NCBI GenBank assembly: GCA_903930145.1
Contig: CAIYXP010000416.1
Location: 1-32,442, forward strand
Length of the DNA: 32,442 nucleotides
Reading direction: 5' to 3'
Source: an uncultured Methylococcaceae bacterium
Lineage (GTDB): Bacteria; Pseudomonadota; Gammaproteobacteria; Methylococcales; Methylococcaceae
This document shows, piece by piece, positions 24,231 to 32,442 of this stretch. Position numbers and translations under genes: made by a program. The notes beneath the pieces were generated by a model, which was not told the origin of the DNA, made no database searches, and worked only from the letters and a program-made list of their open reading frames with translations. Position 1 is the stretch's first letter. The number at the start of each line of letters is the position of its first letter.

Positions 24231-25700
24231 CTATTGATGCGTTTTGGCCGGAGTTGAGGTGATGCCTTCGTCAATGCGGTCCAAGAGATAGGAAAAGAAC
24301 GGATTGGAGGAGGTTCGCAACAGCCCGTCCAAACTCATGATCAACGCGCCGCGTTCCCCGCGGGCGGCAATCGCACCAAGCTGGATGCCAAAATTCTCGG
24401 TTGTCCCGGGCTGCATGCCATATAACGCATCGTCCGGGGGAAAAGGCAGGGCGACATGGGAAAGCGAGAAAATGTCGGCAGGGTAGGACAGGCCCAAGGG
24501 CTGGGACTGTTCCGTCGATGTGCCGGCCTCGGTCACCTTGATGACTTCCCCTGTGTCGGGGTTGGCGTTCGTAACGATGACTGTCCTGAATGGACGCGGC
24601 GGCGGCGGGAGGATGCGCGTCAGCTTGGTTTCCAGGCCGGGCCGCAACAGTAAACTCAGCTTCGCGGCGCGGTTCATGTCAAACAGCACGAGTTCGCTGC
24701 CGTTTTCCGGTAACAGGGCATGCAGGGTGGAGACGACGGCGCTAGTACTTACCGTGAAATCAATCAGCGATTGAAAGGTCAGGATGGGCGGTAGTTTGGC
24801 AAGCCGCCCTTCACGCGAATAGCGCACCATCCTGTCTTCCAAGGCCACGGTGAGCTGGTGGGCTTGCCGCGCGCCGTTGACAGGGAAAGAGTTATATTTG
24901 AACGGATTAAACTCGGGGATGATACTCAGCCAAGCGGCCTTGGCAAATGGCGGCAGGATCGCCGGGAGACCGGCCAGACCTGCGAAACGGGCGAATCCCG
25001 TGAGTCCGATCATCGGCGAAATAAGAACGAGGCGATCCGGCCGCGCCAATTTGTCATCGTCGATCGCATCCAGTGCATATTTGAGTGCAAGGGCGCCGCC
25101 ATTCGAGAATCCGACGATATGCAAGGGTGCATTGGGACCGGTCCGTCTGCGAGCCTCCCTAACTGCCAGACGGGTCGCCGCTTGCCATTCTTGCCACCTC
25201 ACTTTGGTCAGGGCTCCCGGAACGGTTCCGTGAGCCGGCAGCCGGATTGCCACTGACACATAACCGTGAGAGCGATAGAGGCGGGCGATGTGGCGCAAGC
25301 TATAAGGGGAATCGGTCAGCCCGTGCAGGAAAACGACCGCGCCGACGGGCGGGCCCTCCGGCTCAAGCACATAAGAACGATTCCAATCCTGGGGGAATTG
25401 GCCCGGATAGATCGGGCTACCTTCGAAATAGCGGTTGTAAGGAACTTGATCTTTCGTTTCCAACTGCTGCGTAATCTCAGTCCGCAATGTCTCGAAGATT
25501 GCCGCCTCGGCCTTAAGATAGCCATCCCAGTCGGACTGATTGAGTTCTTCCACGCTCATCTCATGCGGGACAAACCGATGCCAAGATTCGAGAGGCGCAC
25601 CGCCTTGCGCAACATAGGCTCTCGCTGAAAACAAGATTATCGCCATGATGGATAGTGCCACCAAGGCATATTTGATGCTTTTGAACACAATGGGTTTCAT
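24231..25700 (-). CDS. Membrane-anchored alpha/beta hydrolase (489 aa)
   Basis: A single N-terminal transmembrane anchor (about 10-27) is followed by an alpha/beta hydrolase domain: oxyanion motif HGLTDS (126-131) and nucleophile elbow GFSNGG with Ser199. Residues 130-165 resemble monoacylglycerol-lipase-like (serine aminopeptidase S33) proteins. A Pro-rich segment (ILPPPPRPFR) separates the last part, which holds the likely catalytic His in SLSHVALP. The ATG at 25700 is preferred because AGGG lies nine bases upstream; an ATG at 25706 is too close to it, and a TTG at 25724 is also in frame. At 489 residues it is longer than most S33 hydrolases because of the C-terminal region. Substrate is unknown, probably a lipid or ester. 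Confidence 0.82.
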   Translation of the reverse strand: MKPIVFKSIKYALVALSIMAIILFSARAYVAQGGAPLESWHRFVPHEMSVEELNQSDWDGYLKAEAAIFETLRTEITQQLETKDQVPYNRYFEGSPIYPGQFPQDWNRSYVLEPEGPPVGAVVFLHGLTDSPYSLRHIARLYRSHGYVSVAIRLPAHGTVPGALTKVRWQEWQAATRLAVREARRRTGPNAPLHIVGFSNGGALALKYALDAIDDDKLARPDRLVLISPMIGLTGFARFAGLAGLPAILPPFAKAAWLSIIPEFNPFKYNSFPVNGARQAHQLTVALEDRMVRYSREGRLAKLPPILTFQSLIDFTVSTSAVVSTLHALLPENGSELVLFDMNRAAKLSLLLRPGLETKLTRILPPPPRPFRTVIVTNANPDTGEVIKVTEAGTSTEQSQPLGLSYPADIFSLSHVALPFPPDDALYGMQPGTTENFGIQLGAIAARGERGALIMSLDGLLRTSSNPFFSYLLDRIDEGITSTPAKTHQ

Positions 25701-26586
25701 CGCCATATACCCTAATTCGGTCAAAGGTTTTAATTTACGTTGGGAGGGAAATCTGGAAACATGTTATGGAAAACCGATGGTTCTTTAAACATCATGCAAG
25801 ACTACAGCATCATCAACTGTTTTCGCAAGTCTTCCGCATTATAAGGTTAAGCTATCAGGCGGGTATTGGCGTAGAATGGGCTGTTGGCGGAAAACCCACT
25901 GCCCGGTGAAACCGACTACGCCCCCGAGTATAAACTGCAAAACCGCCTAGGCCGCACTTTGGCTGCATCCATTTGACAGCCGGCATCCAGCCATCAATAA
26001 CCGAATGGAAACGACCCTCCACCAAACAAATCATCCATTTCATGCTTTTTTGGAATCTTATACGATTTCAGCCAGCCTTTGAGAAGCTCAATGTCTTGGA
26101 AGGTGTGCAAATCCTGTTTGATTACGGCGACCTCTCGCTTGAGTTGGCGTATTTCAGCTTGCATCTGGTCCATCACTGCTTTGGGCGATACTGTGGCAAA
26201 CGGCGGCAGGTTGAGTTGCATTCGCCATCTCATCTCGATCCCTAGGACTTCCTGTTGCAACTGTTGCAATTGGTCTTTTAGGATTTTGTTGAAGCCGCCC
26301 CAACTTTTCACGGTAGTTGAACTTGGAGCGAAACACAACCCGGTTGTCCACTGCCTTTCCCCACTATTTCGTGGATAACTCATCACTAGGACACAGGCCG
26401 CTGATGATAGAAAGGGTGCAAACGACCCTTAAGAGTCACTCTGAATTGCAAGCTCTTGATGGCCGATTTTGGGTGTGAAGCTGATACCGCCAATTTCTGA
26501 GTATATTATAATCGCTTAAACCTGACTGAGGATCGGCATTAACCAATCGAAACGGCTGATTATCAGAATTGATGAGGAACCGATTC
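25701..26586. other. Largely non-coding stretch with decayed coding remnants
   Basis: No intact gene is convincing in these 886 bp. A short plus-strand open run (about 25885-25975) and the minus-strand frame at 25994-26386 look like remnants. A TATAAT at 26507-26512, 75 bp before the TIR gene start, is the best promoter candidate, but no matching -35 is clear. Confidence 0.4.
25994..26386 (-). pseudogene. Possible PhaE/phasin-like C-terminal remnant
   Basis: The last 100 or so codons give a coherent helical protein: KDQLQQLQQEVLGIEMRWRM, then LNLPPF, then AEIRQLKREVAVIKQDL, a coiled coil. A Leu-x-Leu-Pro turn before a coiled coil is reminiscent of the tail of PhaE-type subunits of polyhydroxyalkanoate synthase. 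The upstream part of the frame is not convincing, and another frame (26250-26350) seems to carry related sequence, which suggests a frameshift. No ribosome site is seen. It may instead be a chance frame. Confidence 0.28.
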
Positions 26587-26991
26587 ATGTTGAGGAAGTT
26601 TTTTTTTACGATGACTGACTTTTTCGTTAGCTACAATAGCGCCGATAAAGCGTGGGCGAAATGGATAGCCCAGCAATTGGAGGGCGCGGGTTTCTCGACG
26701 GTAATCCAAGCTTGGGATTTAGGGGCGGGGGAGAATTTCGTCCTAGCCATGCAGAAGGCGGCGGAAGCGGAACGCACGATTGCAGTGCTTTCGCCGGATT
26801 ATGTTTCGGCCCGCTTTACTCAGCCCGAGTGGGCGGCGGCGTTTGTCCAAGACCCCACCGGCAGCAAGCGCCAACTCATTCCCGTCCGGGTGCGGCCTGT
26901 GGACTTGACTGGCCTTTGGTCCGCGATTGTTTACATCGACCTAGTGGGACTCGGTGAAGCAGTAAAGAGCGTCGGTGTATGCCCATATTAG
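26587..26991 (+). CDS. TIR-domain protein, truncated (134 aa)
   Basis: This is a TIR_2-type domain with the block TDFFVSYNSADKAWAKWIAQ near the start, the central WDLGAGENF and LSPDYVSARFTQPEW. Glu81 in that last block is the likely NAD-hydrolase glutamate. Bacterial TIR proteins often act as effectors in anti-phage systems. The ATG at 26587 is chosen because AGGAA lies eight bases upstream; ATGs at 26569 and 26614 are in frame. After GLGEA the frame enters a 107-bp insertion and stops, whereas the expected linker (AEAKRRLLAGV...) continues in another frame from 27069. The gene therefore once encoded a longer protein, and its C-terminal partner domain has been lost. The TIR domain itself is complete and may still be made. 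Confidence 0.72.
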   Translation: MLRKFFFTMTDFFVSYNSADKAWAKWIAQQLEGAGFSTVIQAWDLGAGENFVLAMQKAAEAERTIAVLSPDYVSARFTQPEWAAAFVQDPTGSKRQLIPVRVRPVDLTGLWSAIVYIDLVGLGEAVKSVGVCPY

Positions 26992-27183
26992 CCCAACCGA
27001 CAGACCTTTCCTCTCTGCCATTCCTTGCCAACCTAAAGTCCATTAACTTGTGTGGCTGCAACCTTGCAGAAGCTAAGCGGCGATTGTTGGCAGGGGTCAT
27101 CGGCAAGGGCAGCCGACCCATTGTGGAACCCCGGTTTCCCGGTGACGAACCCGCGTTTCCCCCTGACCAGCCGACTCGAAAGC
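26962..27183 (+). pseudogene. Displaced linker of the TIR protein after a 107-bp insertion
   Basis: The linker AEAKRRLLAGV ... EPRFPG, usual after TIR domains in multi-domain effectors, is found in a different frame from 27066. Removing 26962-27068 would rejoin ...GLGEA to EAKRRLLAGV exactly, and GCA is present at both joints. The inserted 107 bp, read in the downstream frame, gives LSSLPFLANLKSINLCGCNL, which looks like one leucine-rich repeat. Beyond 27183 the sequence no longer resembles a TIR effector. Confidence 0.5.
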
Positions 27184-27300
27184 TAGAAACATCGGCATCG
27201 GTTGGCCGGTGGTGGTGCGGTCGCGGGAAAGGCTGTGGGATTCGGACTGGCAAGTGGATTGGGAGGGCAATTGGAATGCCTTGGCGAACCGCTTCCATGA

Positions 27301-27882
27301 AATTCCCCCCGATCCGGTTTGGTTTCCATGGCGGGGCTGGCCGACTCCATGCCGGTGATCATGGCCCGGCAAAGCCGCCGCTACCACGCCAAGGTCGCCC
27401 CCGAACTGGCCGACAGCGGCTACTGCCCGACCAAGAACGTTTACTATTACGGCGTGAAAGTCCACTTGATCGGCGACCAGTAGCCCGGCGCGCTGCCGAG
27501 CCCGCGCTTCATCGGCCTGACTTCTGCGGGGCTGAACGACGGCCCTGCGCTTGAGCAGATTACCCCCGCGCTGCCCTACGAGGAAGTCCATGCCGACAAG
27601 GCGTATGACTACCTCAAGCGGTTGGGCGGGTTGCCGTTTACCGCGATGACGTCGGTCAAGCGGCAGAGAGGCCAGGAACCTCTCGACATTGCCGACATCT
27701 GGCTTTCGCGCGCCGTCTCACAAGTTCGCCAGCCCGTGGAATCCATGTTCAACTGGATCGAGGAAAAAACGAGCATCGAAATCGCCAGCAAGGTGCGCTC
27801 CTACCAAGGGCTTCTGGTCCATGTGTTCGGACGGCTAGAAGCCGCAATGTTCATACGGAATGTCTTACCAAAATGCGCTTAA
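27301..27882 (+). pseudogene. Transposase pseudogene (IS982-like DDE type)
   Basis: The frame from 27301 reads as the catalytic part of a DDE transposase: DSMPVIMARQSRRYHAKVA, ELADSGYCPTKNVYYYGVK, HADKAYDYL and VRQPVESMFNWIEEKT. An in-frame TAG at 27481-27483 interrupts it, and an in-frame TGA at 27298-27300 closes it on the left, so the N-terminal third is missing. The Asp-Ser-Met-Pro and YYYG-x-K-x-H spacing fits IS982-type enzymes best, but the family call is tentative. A short hairpin (27876-27896) at its end may belong to the element's right end. It probably caused or followed the loss of the rest of the TIR gene. Confidence 0.7.
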
Positions 27883-28029
27883 TTCGCATTTAAGCGAAAA
27901 TCGTAACCACACCTTGCCACCGAAAAAACGGCGTTTTGCGGGGGTTCGCGGAGCATCGCCGCCATGCCCGGTTTCACGTCAGGTGTTTTTATCACTGATG
28001 CGCTAAATGGCACAACCTGAAACATTAAC

Positions 28030-28059
28030 AAAGCCAGACAACGGCCATTGCCTGGCTTT
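28030..28059 (-). terminator. Rho-independent terminator of the Na/Pi cotransporter operon
   Basis: A 12-bp stem (28030-28041 with 28048-28059, one G-U pair) closes a six-base loop. On the minus strand it is followed by TTTGTTAATGTT. It lies about 80 bp beyond the stop of the cotransporter gene. The rest of the 27883-28139 gap shows no gene. Confidence 0.7.
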
Positions 28060-28139
28060 ACTGCGTCATGCGGTTTTCCGGGCGCATGAGGCACAAATGG
28101 TATCCGGCATACTGTGAGAGTTAGCCTTGCCCGACCTGG

Positions 28140-29849
28140 CTATCCTCCCTCCTGTTCGACAACCTTTTCCATATCGCTACGAAGTAGACCCGTGCCCACG
28201 CGGACAAACCTGCGAATCAGGCTATAGGCGCGTCGTAGGGACTCGGTAAGTTCGCGCTCCAGCGCGGTCGGCAGCACACGCTGAGGGCCGTCAATAGGCT
28301 GAGGCTCGACCGGAAATTCGACTGCGGCCCGCTCGATGCTGCGCACCTGTGACTTGGTCTCCAGTACGGTTCGGGCCAGATCATGGTCAACCTCGGCCAC
28401 CGCACACAGCGCCCGGCGAAACTCCTGGCCGACCGCTTCGGCGAGTGCATGCAGTCGTTCGCGCGCCTGCGGGCTCATCTCCGTGCCGCGTTCGAGGTAG
28501 CACCGATACAGCGGGATCATTTCCTTGTCGACCAGGTCGCCGATGGATTCGAGATAGTCAGCCGCTTCGACCAGATCGACCGCCGCCCGGCAGATATCGG
28601 GTGCCAGTTCCGGCTGCAGCACTTTCTCGATGAAACCCACGATGGCGGCATGATGCCGGTCAATGAGCTGCTCACGCGCATGCAATGGGTCGATTGAATC
28701 GTGCTGACCGTCGAGGATGGCCGGAACCGCTGCGTCGAACAAATCGCCGACCCGCTCACCCAAGTGGAGCACCTCTCGCCGTGCGGCATCGATGGCCAGG
28801 GGAGGCATTTCAAACAGCACCGTGTTCAATTCCGGTGCCATCGCATCGTGCCCTTGCGGCTGAGGCCCTTGACCAATCACGCGCACGATCAGCGCGGCCA
28901 GCAGATTGGTGAATGGCAACAGAACCAACACCGTGCTCACGTTCATGATCAGGTGCACATTGGCGACTTGGCGAGGCACCTCGTAGGCCAGTTGCCCGGC
29001 CAGCGCCAATCCGTCCGCGCTGGGCGAGACGGTGCGCGTGATCTGTTCGAGCAAACCGATCAGCGGTAGCCAGATCAGCACCATCAGCACTTTGAAAGTG
29101 ACCAGTCCGATGGCGGCGTGTAATGCCTCGCGCGGCTGCCCGATAGTTGCCAGCAGTCCGGTGATGGTGGTGCCGATGTTGGCACCGAACACCAGCGCAA
29201 TGCCTGCTTCCAGTGGAATCAGTCCCTGGGCGGCGAGTGCAATGATCACACCCAAGGTTGCCGATGACGACTGCACAACCGCCGTGAAGATCGCGCCTAT
29301 CAGGATGCCGAGCAGCGGGTTGGTCATCGACGCCATCAGGTCCAAAAACGGCTGATACGTGCGCAGCGGGGCCATGAAACCGGACATCATCGACAAACCT
29401 ATGAACAGCACCCCGAGGCCCAGGATCACGGAGCCGACAAGGCTTGGTATCCGCCTGGCCTTCCACAACGATAGCCCGAAACCGATTGCAACCAGCAGAA
29501 ACGCAAGGTAGCTGATGTCGAAAGCGATGATCTGCGCTGTGACGGTGGAGCCGACCGCAGCACCCATGATGACCACGAGGGCCTGCCCGAGCGTGAGAAC
29601 CCCGGCCGATACGAAGCCGATCGCTATCACCGAGGTCACCGACGAGGATTGCACAATTGCCGTGACCACTATGCCGGTCAGCAACGCGCTCAAGCGATTG
29701 CCGGCCAGTCTGGCCATGATGGTCTTCAACCGCGAACCGGCCATTGCCCGCATCGAATTCGACATCATCGTCATGCCGTGCAGGAACAGCGCCAGCCCGC
29801 CGGAAAGCCCGATCAGCATGGGAGCAAGTGAAAAGGGTTCGTAGTTCAT
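28140..29849 (-). CDS. Na+/phosphate cotransporter with PhoU-like C-terminus (569 aa)
   Basis: This is an NptA/YjbB-type sodium-dependent phosphate transporter of the inner membrane. The family's repeated QSSS motif is at 67-70 (VQSSSVTSV) and 193-196 (VQSSSATLG), within two inverted sets of transmembrane segments that fill about the first 320 residues. The last 220 residues are helical and contain a PhoU-like domain, common in this family. The ATG at 29849 begins MNYEPFSLAP directly before the first helix; the longer frame to 30113 runs inside the ATPase gene. It follows the ATPase stop by 52 bp on the same strand, so the two are probably one operon ending at the terminator at 28030. It probably imports or exports phosphate with sodium. 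Confidence 0.88.
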   Translation of the reverse strand: MNYEPFSLAPMLIGLSGGLALFLHGMTMMSNSMRAMAGSRLKTIMARLAGNRLSALLTGIVVTAIVQSSSVTSVIAIGFVSAGVLTLGQALVVIMGAAVGSTVTAQIIAFDISYLAFLLVAIGFGLSLWKARRIPSLVGSVILGLGVLFIGLSMMSGFMAPLRTYQPFLDLMASMTNPLLGILIGAIFTAVVQSSSATLGVIIALAAQGLIPLEAGIALVFGANIGTTITGLLATIGQPREALHAAIGLVTFKVLMVLIWLPLIGLLEQITRTVSPSADGLALAGQLAYEVPRQVANVHLIMNVSTVLVLLPFTNLLAALIVRVIGQGPQPQGHDAMAPELNTVLFEMPPLAIDAARREVLHLGERVGDLFDAAVPAILDGQHDSIDPLHAREQLIDRHHAAIVGFIEKVLQPELAPDICRAAVDLVEAADYLESIGDLVDKEMIPLYRCYLERGTEMSPQARERLHALAEAVGQEFRRALCAVAEVDHDLARTVLETKSQVRSIERAAVEFPVEPQPIDGPQRVLPTALERELTESLRRAYSLIRRFVRVGTGLLRSDMEKVVEQEGG

Positions 29850-29901
29850 CAAGAAAGCGCCATGTGATCCAAGAAAGGGAGGGTCGGAGGATAACGGGAA
29901 A

Positions 29902-32442
29902 TCAAACGTCACTTCGGGGAATAACTCCGGCTGCCACTGTCGCCCCGCGCGATCGCCGCAGCGTCCGAATAATGAACTTTTCCAGTTCGACAACGAGGAA
30001 AAACACGAAGCCGGCGAGGAATAGCCATGGCCATATCCGCAGGGGTATGGCCGCCGTTTCAAACAGCATCTGGAGCGGCGGCGCATAGGTGAATAGCAGT
30101 TGCAGCACCACAACTACGACGATCCCCAACGGCAAATACTTGTTGCCTCCATGAGCCTTGAGCGACAGCGACGAATCGAGCTTGAATCGGCTGTTCAGCA
30201 GATAGAAGATTTGCCCGATGACCAGCGCATTCACCGCAACGGCGCGGGCCAGCGGGTCCGAGGCATCAATGGATTTCATCCAGAAGAAGGCCCACAGTGT
30301 CAGCACAAGCAGCCCTAGGCCGACGAAGATGACGCGCCATACGCCAAAGCCATCCAAGATGCCACGGTCGGTTGCCCGTGGCGCCCGCTGCATGACATCC
30401 AGTTCATGCGGCTCGAACGAGATCACCAGACCGAGCGCAACCGAGGTCACCATGTTAACCCAGAGGATCTGCGGCGCGGTGATCGGCGCGACAAACCCGG
30501 CCACGATGGCGACTAATATCACCAAGCCTTGAGCGACGTTGGTGGGTAGCATGAACAGCATGGCTTTTTCGATGTTGTTGTAGACCGTCCTGCCTTCCTT
30601 GACCGCCGCTGTGATGGAAGCGAAGTTATCGTCGGCTAACACCATCGCCGCCGCCTCCTTGGTGACTTCCGTGCCTTTGATGCCCATGGCCACGCCGATG
30701 TCGGCTTTCTTCAGCGAGGGCGCATCGTTAACCCCGTCGCCGGTCATCGCCACGATCTGCCCGTTCGCCTGGATTGCCTTCACTAGGCGCAGCTTGTGTT
30801 CGGGGCTGGCACGGGCAAAGACATCAACGTCGCGGACACGTTCCTGCAAGGTGGCAGTGTCCATTTCCTCGATCTCGGCACCCGTGACCGCCGTCTTGCC
30901 GTCGCCGATGCCCAGCATCTTGGCGATTGCCGCTGCGGTGATGCGGTGATCGCCGGTAATCATCGTCACCCGGATGCCGCCGGCATGGCACTCTTTCACG
31001 GCTTCGATTGCCTCCTGGCGTGGCGGGTCGAGCAACCCGATCAGGCCGATGAGGATGAGGTTTTTCGGCAAGTCCTCGGGGCGGAGTGTGCCTGCGGTGA
31101 CATCCGGGACTTCAAGCCAAGCCATTCCCAACACACGTTCGCCCTGTGACGCAAGCTTGTCCGCAGCTTGCAGAAAATAGTTGCGGTCCAGCGGCTCCGC
31201 TGCTTCCCCGTCAATTGCCTGCCGGTCGCAGTGTTCGAGGATGACTTCCGGCGCGCCTTTGACGAACATCACCTGCTTGCCGTTAGCATCCCGGTGCAGC
31301 GTGGCCATGAATTTATGTTCCGACTCGAAGGGGATCGAGTCGATTCGGGGATAGGCATCTTGCTCGGCCTTGCGTTCAAGACCGAGCTTGTTCCCGTAAG
31401 GATAAAGCGCCCCTTCGGTGGGGTCGCCCTGCACCTTCCAAGCACCTTCCTCCTCAAGTATTTCGGCATCGTTGCACAGCATTGACACACGGCCCATGAG
31501 GTTGAGCACAGGGTCTACTCCTGGCTTTACCGGCTTGCCGTCCCGCAGGACATCGCCCTTGGGTGCGTAGCCATTGCCCGTCACTGTGTAACCCGATTGC
31601 GCGGTGACCGCCGACATCACCATCATTTCCATGAGGGTCAGAGTGCCGGTTTTATCAGAACAGATTCTCGACACCGAACCTAGGGTTTCCACCGCCGGGA
31701 GCCGCCGGATAATGGCGTTGCGGGAAGCCATGCGCTGCACTCCAATGGCCAAGGTGACGGTGATAAGGGCGGGCAAGCCCTCCGGGATCACGGACACGGC
31801 GATGCTGACCACGGCTTGGAATAATTTGATGAAATCCATCTCTTTGATCCAATGGCCGTAGGAAAACAGCAGTACGCAGGTTACCCCGATCACGGCGGTA
31901 ATGGTATAGCCGAATTTTTTAATCTGACGCAACAGCGGCGTCTCAAGGGGGCTGACCGAGTCCATCATCTGGTTGATGCGGCCCAGTTCGGTATTCGCCC
32001 CGGTTGCGACCACGACTCCGGTGCCACGCCCGGACGAGACGAGGGTGCCGGAAAATGCCATGCATTCCCGATCCCCTATCGTGGCCTTTCCGCTCACGGC
32101 AGCGGTGGTTTTATCGACTGGGACCGACTCGCCTGTCAGCGGCGCTTCCTCGGTGCGCAAGTTCTTGACCTCAATGAGTCTAAGGTCGGCAGGAATCTTG
32201 TCACCCGACTCCAGCAGCACGATGTCGCCGGGCACTAACTCTTCTGCAGGGATCACGCGAGTAATGCCGCCACGCACGGTTCTAGCCTCGGCGGAAAGCA
32301 TGTTGCGGATCGAGTCGAGCGCTTTCTCGGCCTTGCCTTCTTGAAGGAACCCGAGCAGCGCATTGATGACGACGACACCTAGGATGATCCCGGCATCCAG
32401 CCACAACCCGACCATCATCTTGACGAAGCCGGCCCCCAGCAA
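29902..32442 (-). CDS. P2-type cation-transporting ATPase (partial, N-terminus off the window)
   Basis: The frame is open to the right edge, giving 846 residues without the true start; the actuator N-terminus and the first transmembrane segment are probably missing. Visible motifs are the actuator TGES in APLTGESVPVDK, PEGLPA in transmembrane segment 4, the phosphorylation site DKTGTLT (Asp at fragment residue 263), KGAPE and KVQGDPTEGAL in the nucleotide domain, and the hinge GDGVNDAPSLKKADIGVAMG. The C-terminus has the six-segment end of P2 pumps (Ca2+, Na+ or similar); the ion cannot be fixed by eye. It leads into the Na+/phosphate cotransporter gene 52 bp downstream, a pairing that suggests linked handling of cations and phosphate. 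Confidence 0.9.
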   Translation of the reverse strand: MLGAGFVKMMVGLWLDAGIILGVVVINALLGFLQEGKAEKALDSIRNMLSAEARTVRGGITRVIPAEELVPGDIVLLESGDKIPADLRLIEVKNLRTEEAPLTGESVPVDKTTAAVSGKATIGDRECMAFSGTLVSSGRGTGVVVATGANTELGRINQMMDSVSPLETPLLRQIKKFGYTITAVIGVTCVLLFSYGHWIKEMDFIKLFQAVVSIAVSVIPEGLPALITVTLAIGVQRMASRNAIIRRLPAVETLGSVSRICSDKTGTLTLMEMMVMSAVTAQSGYTVTGNGYAPKGDVLRDGKPVKPGVDPVLNLMGRVSMLCNDAEILEEEGAWKVQGDPTEGALYPYGNKLGLERKAEQDAYPRIDSIPFESEHKFMATLHRDANGKQVMFVKGAPEVILEHCDRQAIDGEAAEPLDRNYFLQAADKLASQGERVLGMAWLEVPDVTAGTLRPEDLPKNLILIGLIGLLDPPRQEAIEAVKECHAGGIRVTMITGDHRITAAAIAKMLGIGDGKTAVTGAEIEEMDTATLQERVRDVDVFARASPEHKLRLVKAIQANGQIVAMTGDGVNDAPSLKKADIGVAMGIKGTEVTKEAAAMVLADDNFASITAAVKEGRTVYNNIEKAMLFMLPTNVAQGLVILVAIVAGFVAPITAPQILWVNMVTSVALGLVISFEPHELDVMQRAPRATDRGILDGFGVWRVIFVGLGLLVLTLWAFFWMKSIDASDPLARAVAVNALVIGQIFYLLNSRFKLDSSLSLKAHGGNKYLPLGIVVVVVLQLLFTYAPPLQMLFETAAIPLRIWPWLFLAGFVFFLVVELEKFIIRTLRRSRGATVAAGVIPRSDV

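Noticed and set aside
25885-25975. Plus-strand open run ending LQNRLGRTLAASI
   Set aside because: It covers only about 30 codons after an in-frame TAG, with no start codon and no recognisable family.
28349-29355. Several plus-strand frames opposite the Na/Pi cotransporter
   Set aside because: They are shadows of the high-GC cotransporter gene; the minus-strand protein has clear family motifs throughout.
29850-30113. N-terminal extension of the Na/Pi cotransporter up to 30113
   Set aside because: It would overlap the end of the ATPase gene, is Cys/Arg-rich and unlike a transporter, and the normal family start is at 29849.
1-32442. tRNA, rRNA or riboswitch genes
   Set aside because: Nothing with a convincing cloverleaf, rRNA core sequence or known riboswitch pattern was seen on either strand.

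Overview
The window looks like part of a mosaic replicon from a gammaproteobacterium, with moderately high GC in most genes. The fatty-acid cis/trans isomerase relic, the REP-like hairpins and the general gene style would fit a methanotroph-type (Methylococcales-like) host, but that host guess is weak. A complete iteron-type replication origin with its RPA-family initiator gene (15.2-16.9 kb) shows that the DNA is a plasmid or chromid, or an integrated plasmid.

Region 1 (1-13.4 kb, plus strand) is a compact operon of six large genes, preceded by the tail of another gene. In order they encode: a tubulin/FtsZ-like protein; a membrane protein whose N-terminus looks like a second nucleotide-binding Rossmann start; a membrane-anchored protein that reads as a catalytically dead MrfA/YprA-type helicase with a C-terminal DUF1998-like region; a long coiled-coil protein; a small G-domain protein; and an uncharacterised partner translationally coupled to the G protein. 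Overlapping or nearly touching genes suggest one machine built on a polymerising GTPase, a membrane platform, a coiled-coil linker and a switch GTPase. This is the best candidate for an undescribed system. It may be a membrane-remodelling or anti-invader (conflict) system. A convergent ten-segment membrane protein (13.5-15.1 kb, minus) separates it from the origin.

Region 2 (15.2-16.9 kb) is the replication module: about eleven iterons, four of them in a strict 33-bp period, a consensus DnaA box, an AT-rich tract, a promoter and repA. One extra iteron contains the repA stop codon.

Region 3 (16.9-28.1 kb) is a patchwork. A cti gene has lost its middle and is split by an AT-rich two-gene cassette of small membrane proteins. 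It is followed by a REP-rich MITE-like element, a patatin-like lipoprotein, a ceramidase-like membrane hydrolase, a DUF4136 lipoprotein, a Tat-exported beta-carbonic anhydrase and a membrane-anchored alpha/beta hydrolase. Then come decayed remnants: a possible PhaE/phasin tail, a TIR gene cut by a 107-bp insertion, and a transposase pseudogene.

Region 4 (28.1 kb to the end, minus strand) is a P2-type cation ATPase, running off the right edge, followed by a Na+/phosphate cotransporter with a PhoU-like tail and a strong terminator. The two probably form one operon.
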